Assembly: GCF_004634425.1 (NCBI RefSeq)
Contig: NZ_SBJL01000001.1
Location: forward strand, 283,001 to 347,000
Direction: 5' to 3'
DNA length: 64,000 nucleotides
From: Vitreimonas flagellata
Lineage (GTDB): Bacteria; Pseudomonadota; Alphaproteobacteria; Caulobacterales; Aquidulcibacteraceae
In this document: piece by piece, positions 1 through 8,020 of the stretch
How the letters are laid out: each line of letters opens with the position of its first letter
Numbering within the stretch: the first letter of the stretch is position 1
Notes under the pieces: model-generated
What the model saw: only the letters and a program-made list of their open reading frames with translations
The model's database searches: none
Told to the model about the DNA's origin: nothing
Translations under genes and position numbers: made by a program

Positions 1-2284
1 GTTTGCCGCGTTTCGTATCACGATCGCGAAAGCCGCCGCCGCCGCGGTTTCCTTGGCGGCTCGTGCGCGATTTGCGCCAACCGAGGATCGCTTCGAGCGG
101 ATCGCTGAGCACGGTGAAGAGTAAGCCGCCGCTGATCGGCGTGGCTTCGTCCAAGCGCACTTCAACACGCATACCGAGCGGGAAGCGTTGGCCGGTTTGT
201 TCGCCGACGAGCGCGTGCGCGGTTTCATCATGCACCCAGCGTTCGTTGCCGAGCGTGGAGATGGGCGCCAAGCCATCGGCTTGTGTTTCGTCCAAGCGAA
301 TAAAGAGCCCGAAGCGGGTGACGCCGGTGACGCGGCCTTCGAATGTGTTGCCGACGCGATCGGCCAGGAAGGCGGAGATATAACGCGCCGTGGCGTCGCG
401 CTCGGCCGCCATCGATTTGCGTTCCATCTCGCTGATGTGCTCGGCGGTTTCGACGTAGCGCTCTTCTTCCTTGTCCGTGGCGCCGTCGTCGCCGAGCTTC
501 AGCGCGCGGATCAAAGCGCGATGGATGGTGACGTCCGCGTAACGGCGGATCGGTGAGGTGAAGTGCGAATAGCGCGCGAGGTTCAGGCCGAAGTGGCCGA
601 TATTGTCGGGCGAATACACGGCCTGCGACTGAGTGCGCAACACGACCTCGTTGATGATGTCCTTGTTCGGCGAGGTTTCGGCCAAATGCAGGATGCGATT
701 GAAGCGCGCCGCAGTGACGTTCTGGCCCTTGGTCCAGGACATATCGACGGTGGGTAGGAAGTCCGAAAGCGAAGCGATCTTCTCATCGCTCGGGCGATCG
801 TGGACGCGGAAGATTTGCGGGCGGTTCTTCTGCTCCAGCGTTTCCGCCGCGCAGACATTGGCCTGGATCATGAATTCTTCGATGAGCTTGTGCGCGTCGA
901 AACGCTCGCGCCGCTTCACGCCGGCGACTTTGCCGTCCTTGAAAATGATCTTGTGCTCGGGCGCGTCGATCTCGAGCGGCTGTCGCTTCAAGCGGCCGGC
1001 CCACACGCACGCATAGGCTTCCCAGAGCGGCTTCAGGATCGGCTCCAGCAGCGGCTGGGTTTTTTCGTTCGGCTTGCCGTCGATCGCGGCTTGGGCTTGT
1101 TCGTAGGAGAGCTTGGCCGCCGAGCGCATCAGGCCGCGGACGAATTTGTGGCGGATCTTTTGGCCATCGCGATTGAAGATCATCTCGACCGCCAAGCACG
1201 CGCGCTCTTCGTTCTCGCGCAATGAGCAGAGATCGGCCGAGAGCGATTCCGGCAGCATGGGTGCTACGCGATCCGGGAAGTACGTGGAATTCGACCGCCG
1301 CCAGGCGCCGCGATCGAGCGGCGAGCCGGGTTGCACGTAAGCGGCGACGTCGGCGATGGCGACCCAGACGCGCCAGCCGCCTTGGTTCTTCTCGTCCGTA
1401 TCGGGCGAAGCATAGACGGCGTCGTCGTGATCGCGCGCGTCCTCGGGGTCGATGGTGACGAGCGGCACGTCGCGCAGGTCGGTGCGGCCTTTGAGCGTGG
1501 GCTTTTGCGCGGCGTTGGCTTGCGCTTCTTCTTCCGGCGAAAAGCCTTCGGTGATGCCGTGCGTATGCATCGCCAGGATCGAAGCCGCGCGCGGATCGCT
1601 TTCACGGCCGATTACGTCTTTGACGATGCCGCGCTTAGGGCCATGTGCGGGGCCGCGCTCAGGCGCGAGTTCGACGAAGACGAGATCGCCGTCCTTTGCG
1701 TCGCCGACGTGCTGCGATTCAATGATGAGATCGTGGCGCGCTTTGCGGTCAGCTGGGACGACGCGACCGCCGCCGTACCTCACCACGCGCGGATCTTTGT
1801 TGGCACGATAGACGCCGAGGATGCGATGCGCGCTTTGGCCGAGGCGTTTGACGACGCGGGCTTCGAATGCGCCGTCGTCGCCGCGCGCGATGCGAGCGAG
1901 CACGCGGTCGCCGATCCCGATCGCCGCTTCACCTTTCATGCGCCGCGCCTCGCCGGGGGCGAGGCGGATCGTCGGCCCGAAATAGCCTTCCGGCCCACGC
2001 ATGCGCGCGAGCAACTCGCCGTCCGGATCGCGGTCGACAATATCCATCACGCCGGATTCAGGCAGCGCGTTGGCGTCCGCGTAAGACTTACGCCCGGTGC
2101 GGCCGAGCGCGCCGCTCTCTTCCAACTCGCGCAGGATGTGGCGGAGCTCTTTCTTCTGCTCGGGCCCAATGCCCAATTCATGCGCGATGTCGCGCTTCTG
2201 CGCCTTGCCGCCAGATTTGCGGATCGCCTCAAGCACGCGCTCGCGGGTGAGGGGCTCAGGGAAGTTGGGTGGGCGTTTGGGCAT
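1..2284 (-). CDS. rnr: Ribonuclease R (3' end of gene beyond the left edge)
   Basis: A 3'-5' exoribonuclease of the RNB (RNase II) family that degrades structured RNA. The N-terminus carries a winged-helix segment (KRDIAHELGI), followed by cold-shock-like RNA-binding regions. The catalytic domain holds the acidic motif DPEDARDHDDAVY near residue 275, which supplies the metal-binding aspartates. A C-terminal S1 domain (GRVTGVTRFGLFIRL) and the start of a basic Gly/Arg/Lys tail are seen before the window ends. The ATG at 2284 lies one base after the stop of the DUF4279 gene, so the two are probably cotranscribed, downstream of topA. About 760 residues are visible; only the tail is missing. Confidence 0.95.
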   Translation of the reverse strand, partial: MPKRPPNFPEPLTRERVLEAIRKSGGKAQKRDIAHELGIGPEQKKELRHILRELEESGALGRTGRKSYADANALPESGVMDIVDRDPDGELLARMRGPEGYFGPTIRLAPGEARRMKGEAAIGIGDRVLARIARGDDGAFEARVVKRLGQSAHRILGVYRANKDPRVVRYGGGRVVPADRKARHDLIIESQHVGDAKDGDLVFVELAPERGPAHGPKRGIVKDVIGRESDPRAASILAMHTHGITEGFSPEEEAQANAAQKPTLKGRTDLRDVPLVTIDPEDARDHDDAVYASPDTDEKNQGGWRVWVAIADVAAYVQPGSPLDRGAWRRSNSTYFPDRVAPMLPESLSADLCSLRENEERACLAVEMIFNRDGQKIRHKFVRGLMRSAAKLSYEQAQAAIDGKPNEKTQPLLEPILKPLWEAYACVWAGRLKRQPLEIDAPEHKIIFKDGKVAGVKRRERFDAHKLIEEFMIQANVCAAETLEQKNRPQIFRVHDRPSDEKIASLSDFLPTVDMSWTKGQNVTAARFNRILHLAETSPNKDIINEVVLRTQSQAVYSPDNIGHFGLNLARYSHFTSPIRRYADVTIHRALIRALKLGDDGATDKEEERYVETAEHISEMERKSMAAERDATARYISAFLADRVGNTFEGRVTGVTRFGLFIRLDETQADGLAPISTLGNERWVHDETAHALVGEQTGQRFPLGMRVEVRLDEATPISGGLLFTVLSDPLEAILGWRKSRTSRQGNRGGGGFRDRDTKRGK

Positions 2285-2285
2285 A

Positions 2286-2693
2286 TCAATGATGTCCAGT
2301 CGAGAGGTCGACTCTGTCTATGAATAGCAGCGCTTTGAGGCGCGCGAGATTGGCGATTATGGTTGGTGACAATTCGAGCGATGCGTCTGGGCATGCACGG
2401 TCGAAATAGAGAGTAATTCGAACCTCTAACTCCGAGTCTCTGGTTCTCAATTCGACAAGCGCATCACCAAGGGCCTGCGTTCGCGCGAGGAGTTGCGAGA
2501 GCAAGTCCTCGGCAGGCAGGTCCGCTTCCGTCTCTGTTATGAGGCGCCAACCATGTTTCGGAGGGGCATAGCGTACTGGCGCCTGATCTAAACCACGGAT
2601 AGCGGTTCCGTCCGGAGGGGCGCGGAGCCGCTCCGTGATTTCGTCCGGCGCGTATTGTTCAGACCAAATCGAAAAGGTAAGCGAGAGAGTCAT
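2286..2693 (-). CDS. DUF4279 family protein
   Basis: A 135-residue cytosolic protein of unknown function, from the Met of MTLSLTFSIW. The pattern of a short beta strand, then DEITERL with a downstream proline and Gly-Leu turn, and a Gly-Trp strand (HGWRLITET) fits the DUF4279 family, whose members are small alpha/beta proteins often found in toxin-immunity or defence neighbourhoods. Here the setting is housekeeping, between topA and rnr. An upstream in-frame extension runs into the palindromic repeat and looks spurious. The stop codon is one base from the rnr start. The family call is from memory of its pattern; no function is proposed. Confidence 0.7.
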   Translation of the reverse strand: MTLSLTFSIWSEQYAPDEITERLRAPPDGTAIRGLDQAPVRYAPPKHGWRLITETEADLPAEDLLSQLLARTQALGDALVELRTRDSELEVRITLYFDRACPDASLELSPTIIANLARLKALLFIDRVDLSTGHH

Positions 2694-2709
2694 TGCGGGC
2701 AATGTGTCA

Positions 2710-2775
2710 CCTCTCCACCGCGAGGGGGAGATCCGGTCGCTTCGCGACCACCTTCTCCCGCCCATTCGGGAGAAG
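2710..2775. repeat. Dispersed palindromic repeat, copy 1
   Basis: Two perfect hairpins lie side by side: GGTCGC/GCGACC at 2735-2749 and CTTCTCCCG/CGGGAGAAG at 2752-2775. Read on the minus strand this is a GC-rich stem followed by a CGCGAAGCGAC motif, the same architecture as copies at 10866, 10937 and 16545. It sits between the topA stop and the DUF4279 start, so it may act as a transcript-stabilising or attenuating structure. It has no T-run, so it is not a clear terminator. Confidence 0.75.
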
Positions 2776-2786
2776 GAAAGGTTGTG

Positions 2787-5423
2787 TCACGCCTTCTTCG
2801 CAGCTTTCTTAGCCGCTGGCTTTTTCGCGGCGGCTTTCTTGGGGGCTGCCGGCTTCTTCGCCGCCTTCGGCGCAGCGGCCTTCTTCGCAGCAGGCTCCCT
2901 CTTCGCCGGCGCTTTCTTTTTCTTTTTGCCGCCGCCGGCTTCGGCGCGGGCGGCTAGGAGAGCGAGCGCTTCGTCAAAGGTGATGTCTTCCGGCTTCTTT
3001 TCCTTCGGCACGTTGGCGTTGGTTTCGCCGTCATTGATGTAGGGGCCGTAGCGGCCGCTCAGCACGCGCACCGGCTTGCCGGTGACGGGGCTTTCGCCAA
3101 GCTCCTTCAACGGCGCGGGCGCGGCGCGACCGAAGCGGCCTTTGCCGCCGCCGGCTTTCTTCTCTTCGATCAAAGCGACGGCGCGGTTCATTTGAATTTC
3201 GTGCACGTCGTCGGCGCCGGGCAGGTTCACATAGAGATTGCCCATTTTGATGTACGGCCCGAAGCGGCCGATATTGGCGACGATCAATTCGTTCTCGCTC
3301 GGATGCATGCCGATTTCACGCGGCAGCGATAGCAATTTGATCGCGGTTTCGAGTTCGACGTCCGTTGGCGAACGGCCCTTCGGGACGCTGGCGCGCTTGG
3401 GCTTGTCGGGGTCGTTCGGGTTGGGCGTTTCGAAGTACGCGCCGAAGCGGCCGTTCTTCAACACGACCGGGCCGTTGGGCCCTTCGCCGATGATGAGGCC
3501 GTCGGACGGAATGGCTTGCTCAGCATCTTCACTGCCGGCGAGCTGGCGCGTGTATTTGCACGGTGGCTCGCCATTGTAGTTCGAGCAGCCGACGAAGGCG
3601 CCGAACTTGCCGAGCCGCAGCGAAAGCTGGCCCACGCCGCAGAGCGGGCAGGTGCGCGGATCGGAGCCGTCTTCCTTCGCTGGGAAGATGTGCGGGCCCA
3701 TCACTTCGTTCAACGTGTCGAGCACTTGGGTGATGCGCAGATCGCCCGTGTCGGCGATGGCGCCGCTGAAGTCTTTCCAGAAGTCGCGCATCAGCGCTTT
3801 CCAATTGAGTTCGCCGGCGGAGACTTCGTCGAGCTTCTCTTCAAGGTCGGCGGTGAAATCGTATTCGACATATTTGCCGAAGAAATTTTCGAGGAAGGCG
3901 ATGACGATGCGGCCGCGATCATCTGGGATGAAGCGGTTCTTATCCATCGTGACGTAATTGCGCTCGCGCAGCTTCTCGAGGATCGCCGCGTAGGTCGAAG
4001 GCCGGCCGATGCCGAGTTCTTCGAGCTTTTTGACGAGGCTCGCTTCGGAATAACGCGGCGGCGGCTCGGTGAAGTGCTGGTCGGCCTTCACGTCCTCGAC
4101 CTTCACGCTCTCGCCTTGCTTCAATTGCGGCAGGCGGCGGTTTTCTTCGTCTTCCTCATCGTCGCGGCCTTCTTGATAGAGCTTCAAGAAGCCGTCGAAG
4201 AGGATGACTTGGCCGGTGGCGCGGAGTTCGACTTTGCCGCTCGGTTCAGTGAAATCGACGCTGGTGCGTTCGAGCGAGGCCGCTTCCATCTGAGAGGCGA
4301 CGGCGCGCTTCCAGATCAGATCATAGAGCTTCGCTTGATCGCCATCGAGGCTGACCTGTTGCGGCGTGTTCGACGGATCAGTCGGGCGGATCGCTTCGTG
4401 CGCTTCCTGCGCGTTCTTGATCTTCGATGCGTATTTGCGCGGCTCGGCGGGCACGTAATTGGCGCCCATCTGCTTGCCGATGGCGGTGCGGAGCTCGCGG
4501 ATCGCGCCTTCGTCCATGCTGACGCCGTCGGTCCGCATGTAGGTAATGTGGCCGGCTTCGTAGAGACGCTGCGCGGTTTGCATCGTGCGCGAGGCGTTGA
4601 AGCCGAGCTTGCGCGCGGCTTCTTGCTGCATCGTCGATGTCGTGAACGGCGGCGGCGGATTGCGCTTGGTGGGCTTGGCTTCGACGGCGCTGACGGTGAA
4701 CTTACCGGCCTTGATCGCATCGCGAGCAGCGAACGCGGTGGCTTGGTTCTCGATGTCGAGGCGCTTCAGTTTCTTGCCTTGGAACGCCGAGAGGCGCGCG
4801 CTGAAGCTTTCGCCGCGCGGGCTCTGCAGCGCCGCATCGACGGACCAATATTCCTGCGGCTTGAAGCGCTCGATCTCGACTTCACGATCGACGATGATGC
4901 GCAGCGCCACCGATTGCACGCGGCCGGCCGAGCGTGAGCCCGGGAGCTTGCGCCACAGCACAGGCGAGAGGCCGAAGCCGACGAGATAATCGAGCGCGCG
5001 GCGGGCGAGGTAGGCGTCCACCAGCTCCATATCGATGTCGCGCGGCGCGGCCATCGCGGCTTGGACGGCGGGCTTGGTAATGGCGTTGAAGGTGACGCGC
5101 TTCACCGTCTTGCCCTTCAGCGCCTTCTTTTGATTGAGCGCCTCGAGCACGTGCCAGGAAATGGCTTCGCCTTCGCGATCAGGGTCGGTGGCGAGGATGA
5201 GATTGTCGGCGCCCTTGAGGGCGTCGGCGATGTCTTTAACCCGTTGGCGCGACTTGGGATCGATCTCCCAATCCATGGCGAAGTCTTCGTCCGGCTTCAC
5301 CGAACCGTCCTTTGGGGGGAGGTCGCGGATGTGCCCGTACGAGGCCAGGACCTTATAGTCCGAGCCTAAATACTTGTTGATTGTCTTGGCCTTAGCCGGG
5401 GATTCGACGACGACGACGTTCAT
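2787..5423 (-). CDS. topA: DNA topoisomerase I (type IA)
   Basis: Relaxes negatively supercoiled DNA by passing one strand through a transient single-strand break. The 878-residue protein opens with the Toprim domain (VVVESPAKAKTINKYLG; acidic DPDREGEAISWH). The active-site tyrosine lies in the GHITYMRTDG motif. After the catalytic core come one zinc-ribbon repeat (CPLCG...GCSNYNGEPPC) and three degenerate C-terminal repeats marked by GRFGAYFE, GRFGPYIK and GRYGPYIND. The tail is a Lys/Ala/Pro-rich stretch typical of alphaproteobacterial TopA and likely to bind DNA. I chose the ATG at 5423 because the longer frame to 5498 adds 25 unconserved residues. It lies in the plsY-dprA-topA-rnr order known in relatives. 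Confidence 0.97.
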   Translation of the reverse strand: MNVVVVESPAKAKTINKYLGSDYKVLASYGHIRDLPPKDGSVKPDEDFAMDWEIDPKSRQRVKDIADALKGADNLILATDPDREGEAISWHVLEALNQKKALKGKTVKRVTFNAITKPAVQAAMAAPRDIDMELVDAYLARRALDYLVGFGLSPVLWRKLPGSRSAGRVQSVALRIIVDREVEIERFKPQEYWSVDAALQSPRGESFSARLSAFQGKKLKRLDIENQATAFAARDAIKAGKFTVSAVEAKPTKRNPPPPFTTSTMQQEAARKLGFNASRTMQTAQRLYEAGHITYMRTDGVSMDEGAIRELRTAIGKQMGANYVPAEPRKYASKIKNAQEAHEAIRPTDPSNTPQQVSLDGDQAKLYDLIWKRAVASQMEAASLERTSVDFTEPSGKVELRATGQVILFDGFLKLYQEGRDDEEDEENRRLPQLKQGESVKVEDVKADQHFTEPPPRYSEASLVKKLEELGIGRPSTYAAILEKLRERNYVTMDKNRFIPDDRGRIVIAFLENFFGKYVEYDFTADLEEKLDEVSAGELNWKALMRDFWKDFSGAIADTGDLRITQVLDTLNEVMGPHIFPAKEDGSDPRTCPLCGVGQLSLRLGKFGAFVGCSNYNGEPPCKYTRQLAGSEDAEQAIPSDGLIIGEGPNGPVVLKNGRFGAYFETPNPNDPDKPKRASVPKGRSPTDVELETAIKLLSLPREIGMHPSENELIVANIGRFGPYIKMGNLYVNLPGADDVHEIQMNRAVALIEEKKAGGGKGRFGRAAPAPLKELGESPVTGKPVRVLSGRYGPYINDGETNANVPKEKKPEDITFDEALALLAARAEAGGGKKKKKAPAKREPAAKKAAAPKAAKKPAAPKKAAAKKPAAKKAAKKA

Positions 5424-5651
5424 GTCTGAGGGAGTTCTCGTTGGGCTTTGGGGGCCGAAGCGGGGCCGGAAACTGGGGGCCGCGATACCGGCTGTCAACG
5501 CGCCGATATAGGGGCGATCCGTCGCTTATGCCGGGGCGGAGCTAATAAAGCTTTGCCCGTCAGTGGGTTGGCGTCTGCATAAGAAAGCGCTGGTCGATAC
5601 AATCAGCGGCTGTTATGAACAACCGTAAGTGGTAATTGAGTCGCTTGCCCC

Positions 5652-5840
5652 ATGCCAGATGACAGTGTGAACACCGATCCTGTCCACCCGTCAGAGGTCG
5701 CAGCCTATGTCAGTTCATTCGCCGCGGAGCTGGCCGACATGGCGCGCGGGGCAGGGCTAGTGCAGGTCGCCGCGCAGCTCGAGCGGGCGCAACGGGCGGC
5801 GTCGTTGTTCATCGAAGGCCGGACGGACGAACCCGTCTAG
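5652..5840 (+). CDS. Small acidic helical protein, 62 aa
   Basis: A short protein predicted to be mostly helical, with a hydrophobic face (VAAYVSSFAAELADMARGAGL) and Leu/Ala spacing that could form a helical hairpin. It has no signal peptide or membrane segment. Similar short YVxxFAAELAxMARGAGL proteins occur near topA/dprA in Caulobacterales as far as I recall, which supports a real gene, but I know of no function. It faces dprA and the two coding regions overlap by 32 bases at their 3' ends (5809-5840). The start ATG at 5652 has no strong ribosome binding site. Confidence 0.55.
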   Translation: MPDDSVNTDPVHPSEVAAYVSSFAAELADMARGAGLVQVAAQLERAQRAASLFIEGRTDEPV

Positions 5841-6926
5841 CTGAAGCTTGCGCTCGCCGAAGCTGCATAGCCGCCAGGTAGCGAGGCTCGCGGCCATTTA
5901 ATTCCAATTCCGTGAGCGCTGCCGCAACAGCGCCGCTGGGCGCGTCCAACAAACGCGCAAGATCGTTCACGTGCACGGGCGTTGGCGAAAGCAGGTCGAG
6001 GATTTGCTTTTGTAGTTTCGTCGATGGCGGTGGCGCTTCTATGGCGTCCTCGAACAATGGCCCTGCGGAGAGCGGGCGCGATGGTGTTGTTTCACCGAGG
6101 GCTGCGATCACGTCTTCGGCGCTTTCAATCAAAGTTGCGCCTTGCTTGATGAGCGCGTTCGAGCCGCGAGCGCGCGTGTCGAGCGGTGAACCGGGCACGG
6201 CCATCACATCGCGCCCCTGATCGGCGGCGGCGCGTGCGGTGATGAGCGAGCCCGAGCGCAACGCCGCTTCAATCACGACCACGCCGCGCGACACGCCGGA
6301 GATGATTGCGTTGCGGCGCGGGAAGTCGCGCGCACGCGCGATTGTACCGAGCGGCGCTTCGGCGATCACGGCGCCGCGCTCGCAGATGGCTTCGTGCAGT
6401 TTGAGGTTCTGCGGCGGGTACGGGTGATCGAGCCCACCCGCCAGCACCGCGACGGCGCCGGAGGCGAGTGCGCCCTTGTGTGCAGCGGCATCAATGCCGC
6501 GCGCGAGACCGGAAACGACGGTGAAGCCAGCGGCGCCAAGATCGACGGCGAGGCGCTCGGTGAACATGAGCGCGGCGGCTGAGCCCTCGCGTGACCCGAC
6601 GAGCGCGATGGTGGGTTTCTTCAGCCACGTCGCATCGCCGCGAATGGCGATAGGTGGCGGTGGCGCGTCGAGCTGTGCGAGCAGCGGCGGGTAATCGGGC
6701 TCACACGAGGCGACCAAGCGCGCGTTGAGCTTTTCGACGCCGTCGAGTTCGCGTTCGATTCCATCGACGCGCGGCGGTGCGAGGTCGGGAGATGCGCGGC
6801 AACGCGTCTAGCCCAGCGCTTGCGGTTTTGAAGCGCGCGAGCAGGCGGTGGAAGGTGAGTGCGCCGACTCTTTGTGTGCGCGCCAGTCGCGCCCCAGCGA
6901 TCCGGGCGCGATAGCGTGCGGTTCAT
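5809..6926 (-). pseudogene. dprA: DNA processing protein DprA, disrupted by two frameshifts
   Basis: DprA loads RecA on incoming single-stranded DNA during transformation. The Rossmann-like core is intact in one frame from about 6770 to 5809: VGSREGS, GLARGIDAAAHKGAL, GSLITA and VMAVPGSPLD, plus a C-terminal winged-helix segment. The N-terminal domain is split. An ATG at 6926, overlapping the plsY stop as ATGA, gives MNRTLSRPDRW. The conserved helices (RLARTQRVGALTFHRLLARF) continue one frame over, after a G-run at 6892-6895. A second shift near 6787-6789 joins the core frame. Both fit one extra base in short homopolymers. Either the gene is decaying or the assembly has errors. A TTG or GTG start inside would give a protein of about 300 residues without the N-terminal domain. 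Confidence 0.75.
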
Positions 6927-7624
6927 TCCGCGCTGGGTTCAGGGTTTGGCGCGGGCGCTGGCGGGGGCGCTTCGGCAACGACTGGCGCTGCCGCTTCTTC
7001 CTCCTTCTTTGCGCCGATCTTTGGTTCTGTGCCGGCGCGCAGGCGCGCGATGTTGGCTGCATGACGCCAGAAGATGAGTGCTGCGAGCACGAACGCGAAG
7101 AGCGTCTCCCACCATTGGTATCCCGCGATCAACGACATGATCGGCGCAATGGCGGCGGCGCAAAGTGCGGCGAGCGACGAATAGCGGAAGATCGTCGCGG
7201 TCGCGAGCCAGGTGATGCCAGCGACGATGCCAAGCGGCCAGATGCCCGCGAACAACACGCCGAAGAATGTCGCGACGCCTTTGCCGCCTTTGAATTGCAG
7301 CCAGACCGGGAAGCAATGGCCAATGAACGCAGCGCCGCCGGCGACGAGGCCGATCTGCATTTGCGGTTCGTCATGGATGCCGGCCAAGCCAGCGAATGCG
7401 CGCGCGAGCAGTAGAGCGATCGCGGCCTTACCGGCGTCGAGCAGCAATGTGGCGAGCGCGATGTCCTTACGGCCGGTGCGGAGCACATTGGTCGCGCCGA
7501 TATTGCCGGAGCCGACATTGCGTATGTCGCCCAGGCCCGCAGCCTTGGTCAGCACAAGCCCGAACGGAATCGAGCCAAGGAGATAGCCGCCCGCAGCGGC
7601 AAGTATGAAAGCGAACACCAGCAC
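6923..7624 (-). CDS. plsY: Acyl-phosphate:glycerol-3-phosphate acyltransferase PlsY
   Basis: An inner-membrane enzyme that transfers an acyl chain from acyl phosphate to glycerol-3-phosphate, the first step of phospholipid synthesis. The family signatures are present: GSIPFGLVLTK near the N-terminus, NVGSGNIGATNVLR, then GGKGVAT and FWRHAANI. Several hydrophobic membrane segments alternate with these loops. After about residue 200 comes an extra Lys/Glu then Pro/Ala-rich tail (ending NPEPSAE) beyond the usual core, probably cytosolic and disordered. The TGA stop overlaps the ATG of dprA. The gene continues the pyrB-pyrC'-mliC-like run. Confidence 0.96.
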   Translation of the reverse strand: MLVFAFILAAAGGYLLGSIPFGLVLTKAAGLGDIRNVGSGNIGATNVLRTGRKDIALATLLLDAGKAAIALLLARAFAGLAGIHDEPQMQIGLVAGGAAFIGHCFPVWLQFKGGKGVATFFGVLFAGIWPLGIVAGITWLATATIFRYSSLAALCAAAIAPIMSLIAGYQWWETLFAFVLAALIFWRHAANIARLRAGTEPKIGAKKEEEAAAPVVAEAPPPAPAPNPEPSAE

Positions 7625-7677
7625 CCTGAGGTCTCTAACAGGCGCGACGCGATCTGTGGAGAGGGGGAGTTTGTGTG

Positions 7678-8010
7678 TTAGCTACCGCGGCAAGTTACTG
7701 GGGCGGCGCGGCCGACTTCCCATTGGCCGTTGGCGCCGCCGCCGCGGAAGCCGTAGCGACCGTTTGAATAATAGCTGTCGCCCGCGCGCGGCAGCACCAT
7801 CGCCGGGCCGCCGATGATGGCGACGCGGGCGCTATTGGTTTCGACATCGACCATGAGTTGGGTGCCGTCGCTGCAACGATACGCGATCGGGCCATCGACC
7901 GGGATCGGCGGCGGCGTGCCATTGGGGCCGGGGTCGCCAGGGCCGATCGGCGGAGACGAAGCGCACGCAGCCAAGCCAAGCATCAAAGCGCTCAACACCA
8001 ATACGCGCAT
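7678..8010 (-). CDS. MliC-like lipoprotein (lysozyme-inhibitor fold)
   Basis: A 110-residue predicted lipoprotein: signal MRVLVLSALMLGLAAC with the lipobox LAAC near residue 16, then a Pro/Gly-rich linker. The C-terminal 70 residues follow the pattern of the MliC/COG3895 beta-barrel: YRCSDGTQLMV at the start, a central Val/Ile-rich strand, YYSNGRYGF and a terminal Cys that could pair with the Cys of the YRC strand. Family members inhibit C-type lysozyme in the periplasm. The Ser/Lys loop usually needed for inhibition cannot be judged by eye. It lies 10 bases after pyrC' and upstream of plsY, so it probably shares their transcript. Confidence 0.75.
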   Translation of the reverse strand: MRVLVLSALMLGLAACASSPPIGPGDPGPNGTPPPIPVDGPIAYRCSDGTQLMVDVETNSARVAIIGGPAMVLPRAGDSYYSNGRYGFRGGGANGQWEVGRAAPVTCRGS

Positions 8011-8020
8011 GTTTGCCTCC

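Noticed and set aside
1331-2323. A 330-codon plus-strand frame opposite rnr
   Set aside because: It lies antisense to a clear RNase R with intact motifs. GC-rich third positions produce long shadow frames, and the translation has no recognisable domain.
2655-3042. Plus-strand Ala/Phe-rich frame at the topA 3' end
   Set aside because: It is the antisense of the Lys/Ala-rich TopA tail.
3516-4937. A 473-codon plus-strand frame opposite topA
   Set aside because: Antisense shadow of topA; composition is Ala/Glu/Phe-rich without domain pattern.
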